A stretch of DNA of 64,000 bases from Cryomorpha sp963836915. GTDB taxonomy: Bacteria; Bacteroidota; Bacteroidia; Flavobacteriales_D; Cryomorphaceae. The stretch spans positions 3,286,001-3,350,000 of the forward strand of contig CAWILH010000002.1 in assembly GCA_963836915.1 (NCBI GenBank), read 5' to 3'. The position numbers and the translations under genes are program-made. Under the pieces are notes generated by a model. That model worked only from the letters and a program-made list of their open reading frames with translations. It searched no databases and had not been told where the DNA came from. Each line of letters opens with the position of its first letter. The stretch's first letter is position 1. Of the stretch, positions 36,025-45,145 are shown in pieces.

Positions 36025-37071
36025 ATGTCGGCGCAACGCAATGTACTGGTTATCTATACCGGCGGCACCATCGGAATGATCAAAAATGCGGAGACCGGAA
36101 CGTTGGCTCCTTTTGACTTTACGCAACTACAGAAACAGATCCCCGAGATCAACCAGCTGAGTGCATCGGTGAGCACGCTTTCCTTTGAAAAGCCCATCGA
36201 CTCAAGCAATATGGGGCTGGAGCATTGGCAAAAGCTGGCCGGGATGATCGCCGTAAATTACGACGATTATGACGGGTTTGTGATACTCCATGGCAGCGAT
36301 ACGATGGCATTTACTGCATCGGCGCTTAGCTTTATGCTCCAGAATTTATCAAAACCGATCATACTCACAGGGTCACAATTGCCTATAGGTGTAGTTCGTA
36401 CCGACGGGAAAGAGAACTTTATAACTTCCATCGAAATAGCATCATCTTACGCGCAAGGAAAAGCCATGGTGCCTGAAGTGGCTATCTATTTTGAATATCA
36501 ACTTTACCGAGGGAATAGAACGTATAAATATAACGCCGAGCACTTCGAAGCCTTTCGATCGCCCAACTATCCCCAGCTGGCCAAGGCGGGAGTGCACATA
36601 AAATATAATTCGGAACATATAAGGCCCTCGCTAGAGAAGCTCAGGCTAGATACACGGATGGATAACCATGTGGCTGTGCTCACGCTTTTTCCGGGTATGT
36701 CGCCTGCCATGGTGCGTGCAGGACTTCAGGTAGCTGAAAACAAGGTGTTGATCATGCGTACCTACGGCAGCGGAAATGCGATGACGCACCCTTGGTTTTT
36801 AGATGCCCTTGAAGATGCGATAAAGTCGGGGCTAATCATTATCAATGTATCGCAATGCAGGGGTGGGGGGGTATCCCAGGGCAGGTACGAGACGAGTAAG
36901 CACTTGGCAGGACTGGGAGTGCTCAGCGGGGGCGACATGATCATCGAAGCTGCCATTACGAAGGCGATGCATCTTTTGGCGGTGAGTTCCGATCTTGCCG
37001 ATTTTAAGCGGTGGTTCACTACCGATCTTCGGGGAGAGCTCACCGCTGTGGGCAATGACCAAACCGCTTAA
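36025..37071 (+). CDS. ansA: Type I (cytoplasmic) asparaginase
   Basis: 348 residues from the ATG at 36025 (MSAQRNVLVIYTGGTIGMIK); the in-frame extension back to 35977 lies inside tatD and is not conserved. The catalytic Thr is in TGGTIG (about residue 14) and the second triad in ILHGSDTMAFTASALSFM, with GSQLPIG. No signal peptide, so the enzyme is cytosolic and hydrolyses asparagine to aspartate and ammonium. The tRNA-Ser and ExbB genes follow, an arrangement I have seen in other Bacteroidota. Confidence 0.94.
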   Translation: MSAQRNVLVIYTGGTIGMIKNAETGTLAPFDFTQLQKQIPEINQLSASVSTLSFEKPIDSSNMGLEHWQKLAGMIAVNYDDYDGFVILHGSDTMAFTASALSFMLQNLSKPIILTGSQLPIGVVRTDGKENFITSIEIASSYAQGKAMVPEVAIYFEYQLYRGNRTYKYNAEHFEAFRSPNYPQLAKAGVHIKYNSEHIRPSLEKLRLDTRMDNHVAVLTLFPGMSPAMVRAGLQVAENKVLIMRTYGSGNAMTHPWFLDALEDAIKSGLIIINVSQCRGGGVSQGRYETSKHLAGLGVLSGGDMIIEAAITKAMHLLAVSSDLADFKRWFTTDLRGELTAVGNDQTA

Positions 37072-37093
37072 CATTTTGGTAACATTAATTTTT

Positions 37094-37122
37094 TTTGCCT
37101 AATGGGATTTTTTGTAATTTGG
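37094..37122 (+). promoter_or_regulatory. Promoter of the tRNA-Ser gene
   Basis: TTTG at 37094-37097, 17-bp spacer, TAATTTGG at 37115-37122, close to TTTG-N19-TAnnTTTG, 39 bp before the tRNA. Confidence 0.55.
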
Positions 37123-37161
37123 CCGCCCAATGACCGAAGAATATTGTCTTTTAGGTCATTT

Positions 37162-37248
37162 GGAGAGGTGGCCGAGCGGTTTAAGGCGCACGCCTGGAAA
37201 GCGTGTTTTCCCGAAAGGGGATCGAGGGTTCGAATCCCTCCTTCTCCG
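37162..37248 (+). tRNA. tRNA-Ser (GGA)
   Basis: 87-nt class II tRNA: acceptor GGAGAGG/CTTCTCC, anticodon stem CACGC/GCGTG with loop CTGGAAA (anticodon GGA), a long variable arm with a short hairpin (TTTCCCGAAAGGGGA), T-arm with GGTTCGAATCC, discriminator G, no encoded CCA. Confidence 0.96.
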
Positions 37249-37331
37249 CAAGGATACTTGAGATAAAAACTTACATTTGAGCAAATTTTTAATTAACACA
37301 TCACAATTTCAGTAAAAACAACTTCTAAACC

Positions 37332-38150
37332 ATGAAAAAACTACTGACCGCCATCTCCCTTTGCGGAATGCTTATTATTGGATTGTCACCCAATGGTTAC
37401 GCCCTAAACAATGATAGCGAAACCGCATCTCTTTATGCGTATGCCGTTCCTGCGCCAGCCGCACAACCCGAAGCTATGGAAGAAGATGAGAGTGCAGGTG
37501 TGAATACCGAAGAAACTTTTCACCAAGCGATCAAGAACACATTTATTGATGGTGGCCCTTTCTTCATGTCATTCGTATTGATCTGTTTCATTCTTGGTCT
37601 GGCATTGAGCATAGAGCGTATCATTTATCTTAATATGGCTACGACCAATAAAACCAAACTGCTCAAGAATGTAGAAGATGCGCTGGCCAGTGGTGGGGTA
37701 CCTGCCGCTCAAGACGTTTGTAGAAATACGCGCGGGCCTATTGCTTCTATTTTTTACCAAGGTTTGGAGCGTTATGATGAAGGGATCGACATGGTTGAGA
37801 AATCAGTTGTTTCTTATGGTGGTGTACAGATGGGGCTACTTGAAAAAGGACTTTCATGGATTTCCCTGTTTATCGCACTTGCCCCGATGCTTGGTTTCAT
37901 GGGAACGGTGATCGGTATGATAGACGCCTTTGATGCCATAGCACGTGAGAATAATATCAGCCCAGGTGTAGTTGCAACGGGTATTAAGGTGGCCTTGATC
38001 ACCACGGTATCCGGTCTTGTGGTAGCTATCATATTGCAGATTTTTTATAATTACATCGTCTCTAAAGTTGATGGTATTGTAAACGACATGGAAGATGCGT
38101 CAATCTCTTTGATCGATATGCTTCTCCGTCACCGAACTGTAAACTCATAA
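37332..38150 (+). CDS. exbB: MotA/TolQ/ExbB proton channel protein
   Basis: 272 residues: N-terminal signal-like helix (MKKLLTAISLCGMLIIGL), a periplasmic linker, then the ExbB core with helix 1 near 78-97 (FFMSFVLICFILGLALSIER), helix 2 (WISLFIALAPMLGFMGTVIG) and helix 3 (TTVSGLVVAIILQIFYNYIV). LGFMGTVIGMIDAFDAIA and GIKVALITTVSGL are the conserved channel motifs. It forms the proton channel that energises TonB, consistent with the three TonB receptors in this window. First gene of a four-gene operon. Confidence 0.93.
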   Translation: MKKLLTAISLCGMLIIGLSPNGYALNNDSETASLYAYAVPAPAAQPEAMEEDESAGVNTEETFHQAIKNTFIDGGPFFMSFVLICFILGLALSIERIIYLNMATTNKTKLLKNVEDALASGGVPAAQDVCRNTRGPIASIFYQGLERYDEGIDMVEKSVVSYGGVQMGLLEKGLSWISLFIALAPMLGFMGTVIGMIDAFDAIARENNISPGVVATGIKVALITTVSGLVVAIILQIFYNYIVSKVDGIVNDMEDASISLIDMLLRHRTVNS

Positions 38151-38158
38151 TCTGAACT

Positions 38159-38575
38159 ATGGACAATAAAGTATTGAATACAGTCCTTACCGTAGTGGCT
38201 TTTGCCATTGGCATCATCGGTCTCATTATGGGAGTAATGGTTATGCTTGGTAACGAGAGCATGGTAGGGCCATCCATCACCTTGGCCATTGTAGTGATGG
38301 CAGTAGCCGCAGCGGTGGCAGTTATTTTTGGGGTTTTCCATTTCTTGGGAAATATCAAGCGCAATATCCCAATGCTTATCGGCGTTGTGGTATTTGCAGT
38401 GCTTGCAGTAGTGTGTTATAATCTGGCTTCCAGCGATGTACTGAAGTCGTACGAAGAAGGGATCACGGCCAGCGCAGTAAAGTTTAGCGGAGCCGGCCTT
38501 ATGGTAATGTATGTGTTGGTAGTCGCTGCAGTGGCCGCAGCCCTGATCGGTGAAGCATCCAGAATATTCAAATAA
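38159..38575 (+). CDS. Four-helix membrane protein of the ExbB-ExbD operon
   Basis: 138 residues, almost entirely hydrophobic: helices at about 7-30, 40-60, 72-90 and 110-132, separated by short loops (FHFLGNIKRN; NLASSDVLKSYEEGI). I know this gene only as a conserved resident between exbB and exbD in Bacteroidota; no function is established. Position 8 bp after exbB and 14 bp before exbD suggests an accessory subunit of the motor. Confidence 0.8.
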   Translation: MDNKVLNTVLTVVAFAIGIIGLIMGVMVMLGNESMVGPSITLAIVVMAVAAAVAVIFGVFHFLGNIKRNIPMLIGVVVFAVLAVVCYNLASSDVLKSYEEGITASAVKFSGAGLMVMYVLVVAAVAAALIGEASRIFK

Positions 38576-38589
38576 ACTGAATTAATACT

Positions 38590-39300
38590 ATGGCTCGTAG
38601 ACCCTTACAGGAAATTAATGCCGGCTCGATGGCCGATATTGCCTTCTTGTTACTCATCTTCTTTCTGGTCACTACTACCATGGATCAGGATATCGGAATC
38701 TTAAGGCAATTGCCGCCGCCGGTCCCAGATGATATCGAGAATCCGCCAGAAGTAATAGCCCGAAATGTATACGAAGTGCTGGTAAACAGTAATGATGAGC
38801 TATTGGTCGAAGGTGAGCGAATGGATATATCACAGCTTAAAGAAGGTGCACTTAATTTTTATACTAACCCTAGCAATAGTAAAGACCTTCCAGAGCTAGT
38901 CCCTGTTACCCGGAGCAAGGTACAGGAAGAATTGAATCAATTGCGTCAAGCCCTTGCTGAAAAGCCTGGCGATAAAGCAATCGAAGATAAGATCGAAACA
39001 CGCGAAGATCGATTGATAGCCATTGAGCTGATAGGTGATTATAAAGAGCTTCCAAGCTCTGCCTTGATCTCCCTTCAAAATGACCGCGGTACGTCGTATG
39101 AGATGTATATTTCAGTTCAAAATGAATTGAGCGCTGCGGTAAATCAATTGCGAAATGATCTTTCAGAAGAAAAATTTGGAGTGCCTTACAGTGAATTGAA
39201 TACTGCAGATGACAATGATAAGCCAAAGATAAAGGCTATTCGGGCGGTATTTCCACAACGAATCTCTGAAGCTGAACCAAAAGATTACGGAACCCCATAA
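38590..39300 (+). CDS. exbD: ExbD-like biopolymer transport protein, long form
   Basis: 236 residues against ~140 for classical ExbD. The single helix carries the essential Asp (AGSMADIAFLLLIFFLVTTTM, Asp at about residue 16). The periplasmic domain (VYEVLVNSNDELLVEGERMD ... SALISLQNDRGTSYEMYISV) is split by an insertion of about 70 helical, charged residues (about 110-165) likely to form a coiled coil. Works with ExbB to transmit proton flow to TonB. Confidence 0.9.
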   Translation: MARRPLQEINAGSMADIAFLLLIFFLVTTTMDQDIGILRQLPPPVPDDIENPPEVIARNVYEVLVNSNDELLVEGERMDISQLKEGALNFYTNPSNSKDLPELVPVTRSKVQEELNQLRQALAEKPGDKAIEDKIETREDRLIAIELIGDYKELPSSALISLQNDRGTSYEMYISVQNELSAAVNQLRNDLSEEKFGVPYSELNTADDNDKPKIKAIRAVFPQRISEAEPKDYGTP

Positions 39301-39312
39301 TAACCCATTGGA

Positions 39313-39777
39313 ATGAGCAAATTTTCAGGAAAAGGCAAGAAACCATCACCGGGTATTTCTACTGCTTCGCTTCCAGATATCATCTTTATGCTACTCTTTT
39401 TTTTCATGGTCGTTACCGTGATGCGTCAGGACGACCCTATGGTAAAAATATCGAAGCCCAACGCTACCGAAACCGAAAAGCTTGAGAAGAAATCATTGGT
39501 CGATTATATCAATGTCGGGGAGCCAACCAATGACAGATATGGCTCTGAGCCGAGAATCCAGCTTGATGATAGCTTTGCTGAATTGAATGACATACGCCAA
39601 TGGATCGAAGCCAACCGAGAGCGTCGTGATGAAGCAGAAAAGCAATCCATTACCACTTCACTCAAGGTAGACCGGGACACGAGAATGGGTGTAGTTACCG
39701 ACATTAAGCAAGAATTGCGCGATGCAAATGCACTCAAAATAAACTACTCCGTAAATAAGGGGTCGGTGGTTGAGTAA
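39313..39777 (+). CDS. exbD: ExbD-like biopolymer transport protein, second copy
   Basis: 154 residues. Helix with the conserved Asp in STASLPDIIFMLLFFFMVVTV, and a periplasmic domain (VDYINVGEPTNDRYGSEPRI ... TSLKVDRDTRMGVVTDIKQEL). Starts 12 bp after the first exbD. Two different ExbD subunits would allow a heteromeric motor, as reported for other Bacteroidota. Confidence 0.9.
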   Translation: MSKFSGKGKKPSPGISTASLPDIIFMLLFFFMVVTVMRQDDPMVKISKPNATETEKLEKKSLVDYINVGEPTNDRYGSEPRIQLDDSFAELNDIRQWIEANRERRDEAEKQSITTSLKVDRDTRMGVVTDIKQELRDANALKINYSVNKGSVVE

Positions 39778-40268
39778 TCACCTCGCTCAATCACAAGTTT
39801 TTAGGGTCTTAAAAGGCGAGTCTGTAGAGTCGAGATTGAGTTAGTTCCGTTTGAATAGACTCTAGCGTTGTGGGGCAGCTAGTCGGAACTTACGAGTCCT
39901 TCGGGTTGGTAAAAAGATCTCGACTTCACTAACATGGTTTAATTCTGTTGATTTAGAAACCATTAAAAAATGTTACTGGATTTAGTCCGGTGCAGATGAT
40001 CAAGACGGAGTTCTTGAGCTAATTTTTTAAGTGGGCTCAAAGTTTCTTAAGTCTCTCTTTACAATCCATTTTTATCAATCCCAACCGCTTCCGGCTTTAG
40101 TCTTATAAGCTGGCAAGGCTCTCTAAAGGTTGATACACCTTTCTCATCAACACGTAGAATTCATCAATGTCAATACCAATCCTAAATATCTAAGTCTCTG
40201 CTCAATCATGATTCGCATCCTGCGACTAAATTCTCTCTACATTCACGCCTCATTACTACCACTCCCTC

Positions 40269-40338
40269 GCGACTATCTACTCGCGACTTGCTACTCGCGA
40301 CTTGCGACTTACGGCTTGCGACTATCTACTCGCGACTC
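40269..40338. repeat. Short-period repeat in the 39778-40344 gene-free stretch
   Basis: The segment GCGACTATCTACTCGCGACT occurs at 40269 and again at 40318, 49 bp apart, with intermediate copies of CTACTCGCGACTTGC and GCGACTTGCGACTT between. This is a simple Bacteroidota-style intergenic repeat. The rest of 39778-40268 holds no gene, RNA or terminator that I can recognise, so the end of the ExbBD transcript is not identified. Confidence 0.8.
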
Positions 40339-40344
40339 GAGACT

Positions 40345-41277
40345 CTACAGACGTGCCCCTTCGGACTCAAGAAGTTTCTTCCTTCGGAAAACAGTTATAA
40401 GCACTGCAAGTAAGATCGCACCGACTACCACATACCAAATATCTGGCGAATTGGGATCAAAAGAATCCAGATCGGCACTTACGGCACCATTGGAAAGCAG
40501 GTATAGACCGATCACAGCGATAAGATTATTCGTGAAGTGCGCGATGATAGGAGCCCAGAGTGAGCCACTCCACACGTAGAAATAGCCAAAAAGAGCGCCC
40601 ATCAAAAGACGGGGTATGAAGCCATAGAACTGCAAGTGCATGGCGCTAAAAAATAGAGCGGAAATCCAAATTCCTGCGTGCACATTTCCCGTCCAGCGAC
40701 CAAACATAGGTTGCAGCAGTCCGCGGAAGAGCATTTCTTCACCAAATGCCGGTAATACGGCGATGATTATAATATTTATTACGAGAAGCCAGATGCTGTC
40801 TGTGGCCGTAATGGCAGCGGTAAGTTCGGCCGCGCTTTCTTCCATCTGCTCCAGCACGAGTTCAAGGCCACGCAAAGATTCAGGAAGGCTCATCTGTTCA
40901 TTGAGCCAAGCAGTCATATTTATAACGGGGAGTGCAGCGACCATAATCAATACTGGCCAGATGAGAACCTTCGGATCTATCGACCTGAAGCCGATGTAAT
41001 GGGCCCATCGGGTTGAGACCAAAAAGCCAAAAATAATGGAGGGTACAACGAATAAGCCGAGATGTTGGCACATCAAAAGAAATCGGTTCACATTGATCAC
41101 ATGGGGGTCTGAAAAGTCCATACCGGCGCCAGCCAAACTCATCAAGCCCATGCCCCATAAGGCTTGGCTGATGCCAGCCCCAATAAGCATAAAGACGGTG
41201 ACTGTCACGAAACTAGTGAGCAATAACACTATGATATGAAGGAATGGGGTCTCGCGGGAAAAGGACTTAAGCGCCAT
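40345..41277 (-). CDS. CPBP-family intramembrane glutamic protease (Abi family)
   Basis: 310 residues from the ATG at 41277; the frame upstream is inside the divergent dus gene and not conserved. About eight transmembrane helices. Catalytic motifs are present in order: EEMLFRGLLQPMFG (EExxxR), FSAMHLQFYGF (FxxxH) and HFTNNL (HxxxN). CPBP proteases process CAAX-like or bacteriocin-related substrates; the substrate here is unknown. Confidence 0.9.
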   Translation of the reverse strand: MALKSFSRETPFLHIIVLLLTSFVTVTVFMLIGAGISQALWGMGLMSLAGAGMDFSDPHVINVNRFLLMCQHLGLFVVPSIIFGFLVSTRWAHYIGFRSIDPKVLIWPVLIMVAALPVINMTAWLNEQMSLPESLRGLELVLEQMEESAAELTAAITATDSIWLLVINIIIIAVLPAFGEEMLFRGLLQPMFGRWTGNVHAGIWISALFFSAMHLQFYGFIPRLLMGALFGYFYVWSGSLWAPIIAHFTNNLIAVIGLYLLSNGAVSADLDSFDPNSPDIWYVVVGAILLAVLITVFRRKKLLESEGARL

Positions 41278-41311
41278 GCTTTTGAATTTTGTATTTTTGC
41301 GGCCAGAAAAA

Positions 41312-42304
41312 ATGGCAAAGATAGGTAATATAGAGCTCGGTACTTTTCCGCTTTTGCTCGCTCCAATGGAAGATGTGAGTGACCCACCCTTTCGCGCGCT
41401 TTGTAAAAAGCATGGCGCCGACTTGATGTATACGGAGTTCATATCGTCTGAAGGCTTGATTCGAGATGCGGCCAAGAGTGTTCAAAAGCTGGATATTTTT
41501 GAATATGAGCGACCCATCGGAATACAGATTTTTGGTAGCGATCTGGAGCCTATGATCCAATCTGCCGAAATAGTCGAAGCAGCACATCCAGACATCTTGG
41601 ATATTAATTTTGGTTGCCCAGTAAAGAAAGTGGCATGCAAAGGCGCTGGCGCTGGCATATTACAGGACATTCCCAAGATGGTGCGGCTCACCGAGGCGGT
41701 GGTTAAGGCCACCAAACTACCGGTCACGGTGAAAACACGGTTGGGCTGGAGCGAAGACACGAAATACATTGTAGATGTAGTGGAGCGGTTGCAAGATGTT
41801 GGCATTCAGGCTATATCGATTCATGGTCGTACACGACAGCAGATGTACAAAGGGGAAGCCGACTGGTCATTGATTCGGGAGGCGAAGAATAATCCCAGGA
41901 TCCACATTCCTGTTTTTGGAAATGGAGATGTCGACACGCCGCAGAAGGCCTTAGATTATAAGTCAAGGTACGGCGTAGATGGTGTGATGATAGGGCGTGC
42001 CAGCATTGGCTATCCGTGGATATTTAGGGAGATAAAGCACTTCGTGGCTACTGGAGAGTTTTTGCCACCGCCTACGCTCGTAGAGCGGGTAGAAGCCGCA
42101 ACCGAACACTTTAAGATGGGGCTGGAATGGAAGGGCGACCGGCTGGGAGTCGTTGAGATGCGGCGGCATTATGGCAATTACTTTCGCGGTATACATGATT
42201 TTAAAGCGCACCGCATAAGGCTGGTCACGGAAGATAGCCCCGAAGGAGTCTTCAAGATTCTCGCCGAAGTGCGCGAGAAGTTTGCCGATTATGCTTTCGC
42301 TTAA
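41312..42304 (+). CDS. dusB: tRNA-dihydrouridine synthase (DusB-like)
   Basis: 330 residues from the ATG at 41312 (MAKIGNIELGTFPLLLAPME); the in-frame extension to 41276 overlaps the divergent gene. FMN-binding TIM barrel: APMEDVSDPPFR, LDINFGCPVKKVACKGAGAG with the catalytic Cys, VTVKTRLGW, SIHGRTRQQMYKG, GNGDVDTP and GVMIGRASIGYPWIF. Reduces uridine to dihydrouridine in tRNA D-loops. A TATTTTTG at 41292-41299 resembles a -7 element and would give a leader of only a few bases. Confidence 0.94.
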   Translation: MAKIGNIELGTFPLLLAPMEDVSDPPFRALCKKHGADLMYTEFISSEGLIRDAAKSVQKLDIFEYERPIGIQIFGSDLEPMIQSAEIVEAAHPDILDINFGCPVKKVACKGAGAGILQDIPKMVRLTEAVVKATKLPVTVKTRLGWSEDTKYIVDVVERLQDVGIQAISIHGRTRQQMYKGEADWSLIREAKNNPRIHIPVFGNGDVDTPQKALDYKSRYGVDGVMIGRASIGYPWIFREIKHFVATGEFLPPPTLVERVEAATEHFKMGLEWKGDRLGVVEMRRHYGNYFRGIHDFKAHRIRLVTEDSPEGVFKILAEVREKFADYAFA

Positions 42305-42319
42305 TGCGTATATGATTCC

Positions 42320-43531
42320 CTAAGCCGCGTACTTCCGTGTAAAAATCTGAACCGGAGCGATCGAACTGATCAGGCCGCAACATACCACCAGCGAAAAAAT
42401 GGCTACGAGATCGCTCCATGCGATCTTTACTGGGTAGAACTCTACCAGCCCACCTTCAAGTCGGATGAGACCATAGTGATGCTGTACATATACGAAGATG
42501 AGTCCCAGCCCAATTCCTATGGCGGCTCCTAAAAGATTGACGAGCGCACCTTCTATAAAAAAGATTCGTTTTATGAGTTTCATCGGTGCGCCCATTCCCG
42601 AAAGGATTTTTATGTCTTTTTGTTTTTCATTGATAAGCAGGGTGAGCGCTGCAATGATATTAAATGTAGCTATGAGCATGATGAAGCCCATGATTACAAA
42701 AGTGGCCCACTTCTCGGTGTTGTTCGTTTTATAGATCAGCGCATTTTTATCCTGCCGCGATTGGATTTTATACTCATCTCCCAAGATGGTGGCGAGTTCT
42801 TTTCGCACCCTTTTTGGCTCAGCTTCGGGCTCCAGCCGCAGCTCTAGCGCAGTGTATTCATCTTTATATTTAAAAAGGCTTTCCGCGAAAGCGTATGGAA
42901 CCAGAACATAATCGGAGTCAAAATCAATATTAATTGAGAATATCCCCGACACGGGGAGTTGTTTTCGGTTTAAGGCTTGCTCCAAGTTTTTGCGGAGATT
43001 TTTGCCCCGTATGATTGCCGAAAGGCGCAGGGGATTGAACACCTGTTCGAAAAGGCGCAAGTTGAGGTCGTACTTTACACCGATACCCATTAATGCCGCA
43101 GGGCTGTTCTCAACCGAAAGGTCGGCGGCGCCATCCAGCATCATCGTGTCCATACCGGCTTGGGTGATGAAGTTTTCACTGACCCCTTTGACGATTACTA
43201 TTCGCTGGTTTCCATCATATTCCGCGAAAGCGCGCTCTTCAATTATTTTTTCAGTCGTCGCTATGCCGCCGAGCTTCTGAACGGAATCAAGGGGGAAATC
43301 AACGGAATGTATGACCTTGTCGCGGAGTGGGATAATGGTAAGATCGGCATCAAAATAACTATACCGCTCATCGAGCAGTTCTTCGATGCCATTAAATGCA
43401 GAGAGTATCACCACCATCGCCATGGTCACCAATGCCACCACTAGCATACAGATCATACTCATAATGGTGACTATGGAGATGCTATTCTTAGAAAGCAGAT
43501 AGCGGCGGGCTATGAAGTAGCTTACGTTCAC
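42320..43531 (-). CDS. ABC transporter permease, LolC/LolE family
   Basis: 403 residues: N-terminal helix (about 17-46, SISIVTIMSMICMLVVALVTMAMVVILSA), a large periplasmic MacB-like domain (about 50-265), and three C-terminal helices of the FtsX domain (FVIMGFIMLIATFNIIAALTLLI, GALVNLLGAAIGIGLGLIF, LVAIFSLVVCCGLIS). The NEKQKDIKILSGMGAP loop typically contacts the ATPase. Homologues release lipoproteins from the inner membrane. The ATP-binding partner is not adjacent. Ends 15 bp from dus; rbfA lies 6 bp upstream. Confidence 0.88.
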   Translation of the reverse strand: MNVSYFIARRYLLSKNSISIVTIMSMICMLVVALVTMAMVVILSAFNGIEELLDERYSYFDADLTIIPLRDKVIHSVDFPLDSVQKLGGIATTEKIIEERAFAEYDGNQRIVIVKGVSENFITQAGMDTMMLDGAADLSVENSPAALMGIGVKYDLNLRLFEQVFNPLRLSAIIRGKNLRKNLEQALNRKQLPVSGIFSINIDFDSDYVLVPYAFAESLFKYKDEYTALELRLEPEAEPKRVRKELATILGDEYKIQSRQDKNALIYKTNNTEKWATFVIMGFIMLIATFNIIAALTLLINEKQKDIKILSGMGAPMKLIKRIFFIEGALVNLLGAAIGIGLGLIFVYVQHHYGLIRLEGGLVEFYPVKIAWSDLVAIFSLVVCCGLISSIAPVQIFTRKYAA

Positions 43532-43537
43532 CGCGGG

Positions 43538-43882
43538 CTATTTTCTCAGCAGGTTGTCTATTTCTTCTGTTTTGTCGAGGCTATCATCCAGATAGAAATA
43601 GAGCTCTGGCACTACGCGCAGCTGCTTCCCGACTTTATTTCCCAAAAGGAAACGAATTTGGGATGTTCTGGAGCGTACCAATTCTATAAATTCTTTTTTA
43701 TCGGTACCGCTATTGGCAAAGTAGCTGAGAAAAATACGCGCTGCTCCTAGGTCGGGACTCATGCGCACCACGGTTACGGTTACGAAGGCCCCTCCTACCA
43801 GAGCGGTAGAATTTTGCTGAAAAATAATGGCCAATTCCTGTAGAATCACCTTTGAAACTTTATCCTGACGAATGGACGACAT
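43538..43882 (-). CDS. rbfA: Ribosome-binding factor A
   Basis: 114 residues with the KH-like RbfA fold: MSSIRQDKVSKVILQELAII, VTVVRMSPDLGAARIFLSYF, LGNKVGKQLRVVPELYFYLD and DKTEEIDNLL. It matures 30S subunits near the 5' end of 16S rRNA. Sits 10 bp after hflX and 6 bp before the permease gene, a gene order frequent in Bacteroidota. Confidence 0.95.
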   Translation of the reverse strand: MSSIRQDKVSKVILQELAIIFQQNSTALVGGAFVTVTVVRMSPDLGAARIFLSYFANSGTDKKEFIELVRSRTSQIRFLLGNKVGKQLRVVPELYFYLDDSLDKTEEIDNLLRK

Positions 43883-43892
43883 GGCTGCGAAG

Positions 43893-45089
43893 TTAGTACA
43901 GAAAATTATTATAAGGGTAGCGCTCTTGGTGTATGGCCTTGATCACGGCATACATTTTATCCCGTAGCTCGGGCACATTGGTCTTTTTGGTTGCCGAGAT
44001 AAACACGACTTCATCACCTTTGATGCGCGCCATCCATGTGCGCTTCAGTTGCTCTAGGGGGTCGGTATGCACATCGGGGTCTACATCTTGCGGGTCAATA
44101 GGCTCGGACTTATAGGCATCCAGTTTATTGAACACTACGATCGTTGGCTTATCATCCGACGCTATTTCGGCAAGGGTCTCATTTACTGTGTTGAAGTGAT
44201 CTTCAAAATTGGGATGCGAGAGGTCTACCACATGAATCAGAATATCTGCTTCGCGCACTTCATCGAGCGTGCTCTTAAAGGACTCGACCAGCTGCGGCGG
44301 CAGCTTTCTTATAAAACCTACGGTATCACTGAGCAGGAAAGGCAGGTTTTCAAAAACCACTTTGCGCACTGTGGTATCTAATGTTGCGAAGAGGCGGTCT
44401 TCCGCAAAAACTTCTGACTTGCTTAGCAGGTTCATAAGGGTAGACTTGCCGGCATTGGTATAGCCCACAAGCGCCACACGCACCATCGCACCGCGATTGC
44501 TCCGCTGGGTATGCATCTGCTTATCAATTGTTTTCAGCTTTTCCTTGAGCTTACTTATCTTATCGCGGATAATACGGCGGTCGGTCTCGATCTCCTTCTC
44601 ACCGGCACCGCCCCGGGTGGCTGTTCCACCACGCTGTCGCTCAAGGTGGGTCCACATATTGGTAAGGCGGGGGAGCAGGTATTGCGACCGTGCCAATTCT
44701 ACCTGCGTTTTGGCCTGAGCAGTCTGTGCCCGTGACATAAAGATATCCAGAATAAGTAAGCTACGATCGTAAATCTTCCGTTCGAAGAGTTTTTCGAGAT
44801 TTCGCATTTGTGATGGGGTGAGATCATCGTCAAAGATGATAACATCTATTTCCTTTTCTATTACAAATTCTTTGATCTCGGCGGCTTTGCCGCTGCCTAC
44901 GAAGGTCTTGGTATCGGCTCGCTCCAGCTTCTGCGTGAATGATTTTACAGTTTGAATGCCGGCGGTCTCAGCTAGAAAAGCAAGTTCATCGAGGTAATCA
45001 TCTGTTTGTTCAACCGTTTCATTTTGGGTGATAAGCCCTATGAGAACGGCTTTTTCGGGTATTATATCGGTGGTACTATTAGATGCCAT
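43893..45089 (-). CDS. hflX: GTPase HflX
   Basis: 398 residues: N-terminal HflX domain (FVGSGKAAEIKEFVIEK, IFDDDLTPSQMRNLEK), the RGGTATRGGAGEKEIETDRR linker, then the G domain with G1 GYTNAGKST, G3 DTVGFIRKLP and G4 NKLD. Binds 50S subunits and rescues or splits stalled ribosomes. Likely heads the hflX-rbfA-permease transcript. Confidence 0.96.
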   Translation of the reverse strand: MASNSTTDIIPEKAVLIGLITQNETVEQTDDYLDELAFLAETAGIQTVKSFTQKLERADTKTFVGSGKAAEIKEFVIEKEIDVIIFDDDLTPSQMRNLEKLFERKIYDRSLLILDIFMSRAQTAQAKTQVELARSQYLLPRLTNMWTHLERQRGGTATRGGAGEKEIETDRRIIRDKISKLKEKLKTIDKQMHTQRSNRGAMVRVALVGYTNAGKSTLMNLLSKSEVFAEDRLFATLDTTVRKVVFENLPFLLSDTVGFIRKLPPQLVESFKSTLDEVREADILIHVVDLSHPNFEDHFNTVNETLAEIASDDKPTIVVFNKLDAYKSEPIDPQDVDPDVHTDPLEQLKRTWMARIKGDEVVFISATKKTNVPELRDKMYAVIKAIHQERYPYNNFLY

Positions 45090-45145
45090 TAATTTCTTTT
45101 AGGTTGGGGGTTGAATGCTATGCCTTTCGGCAAATCTTTTTTAAC

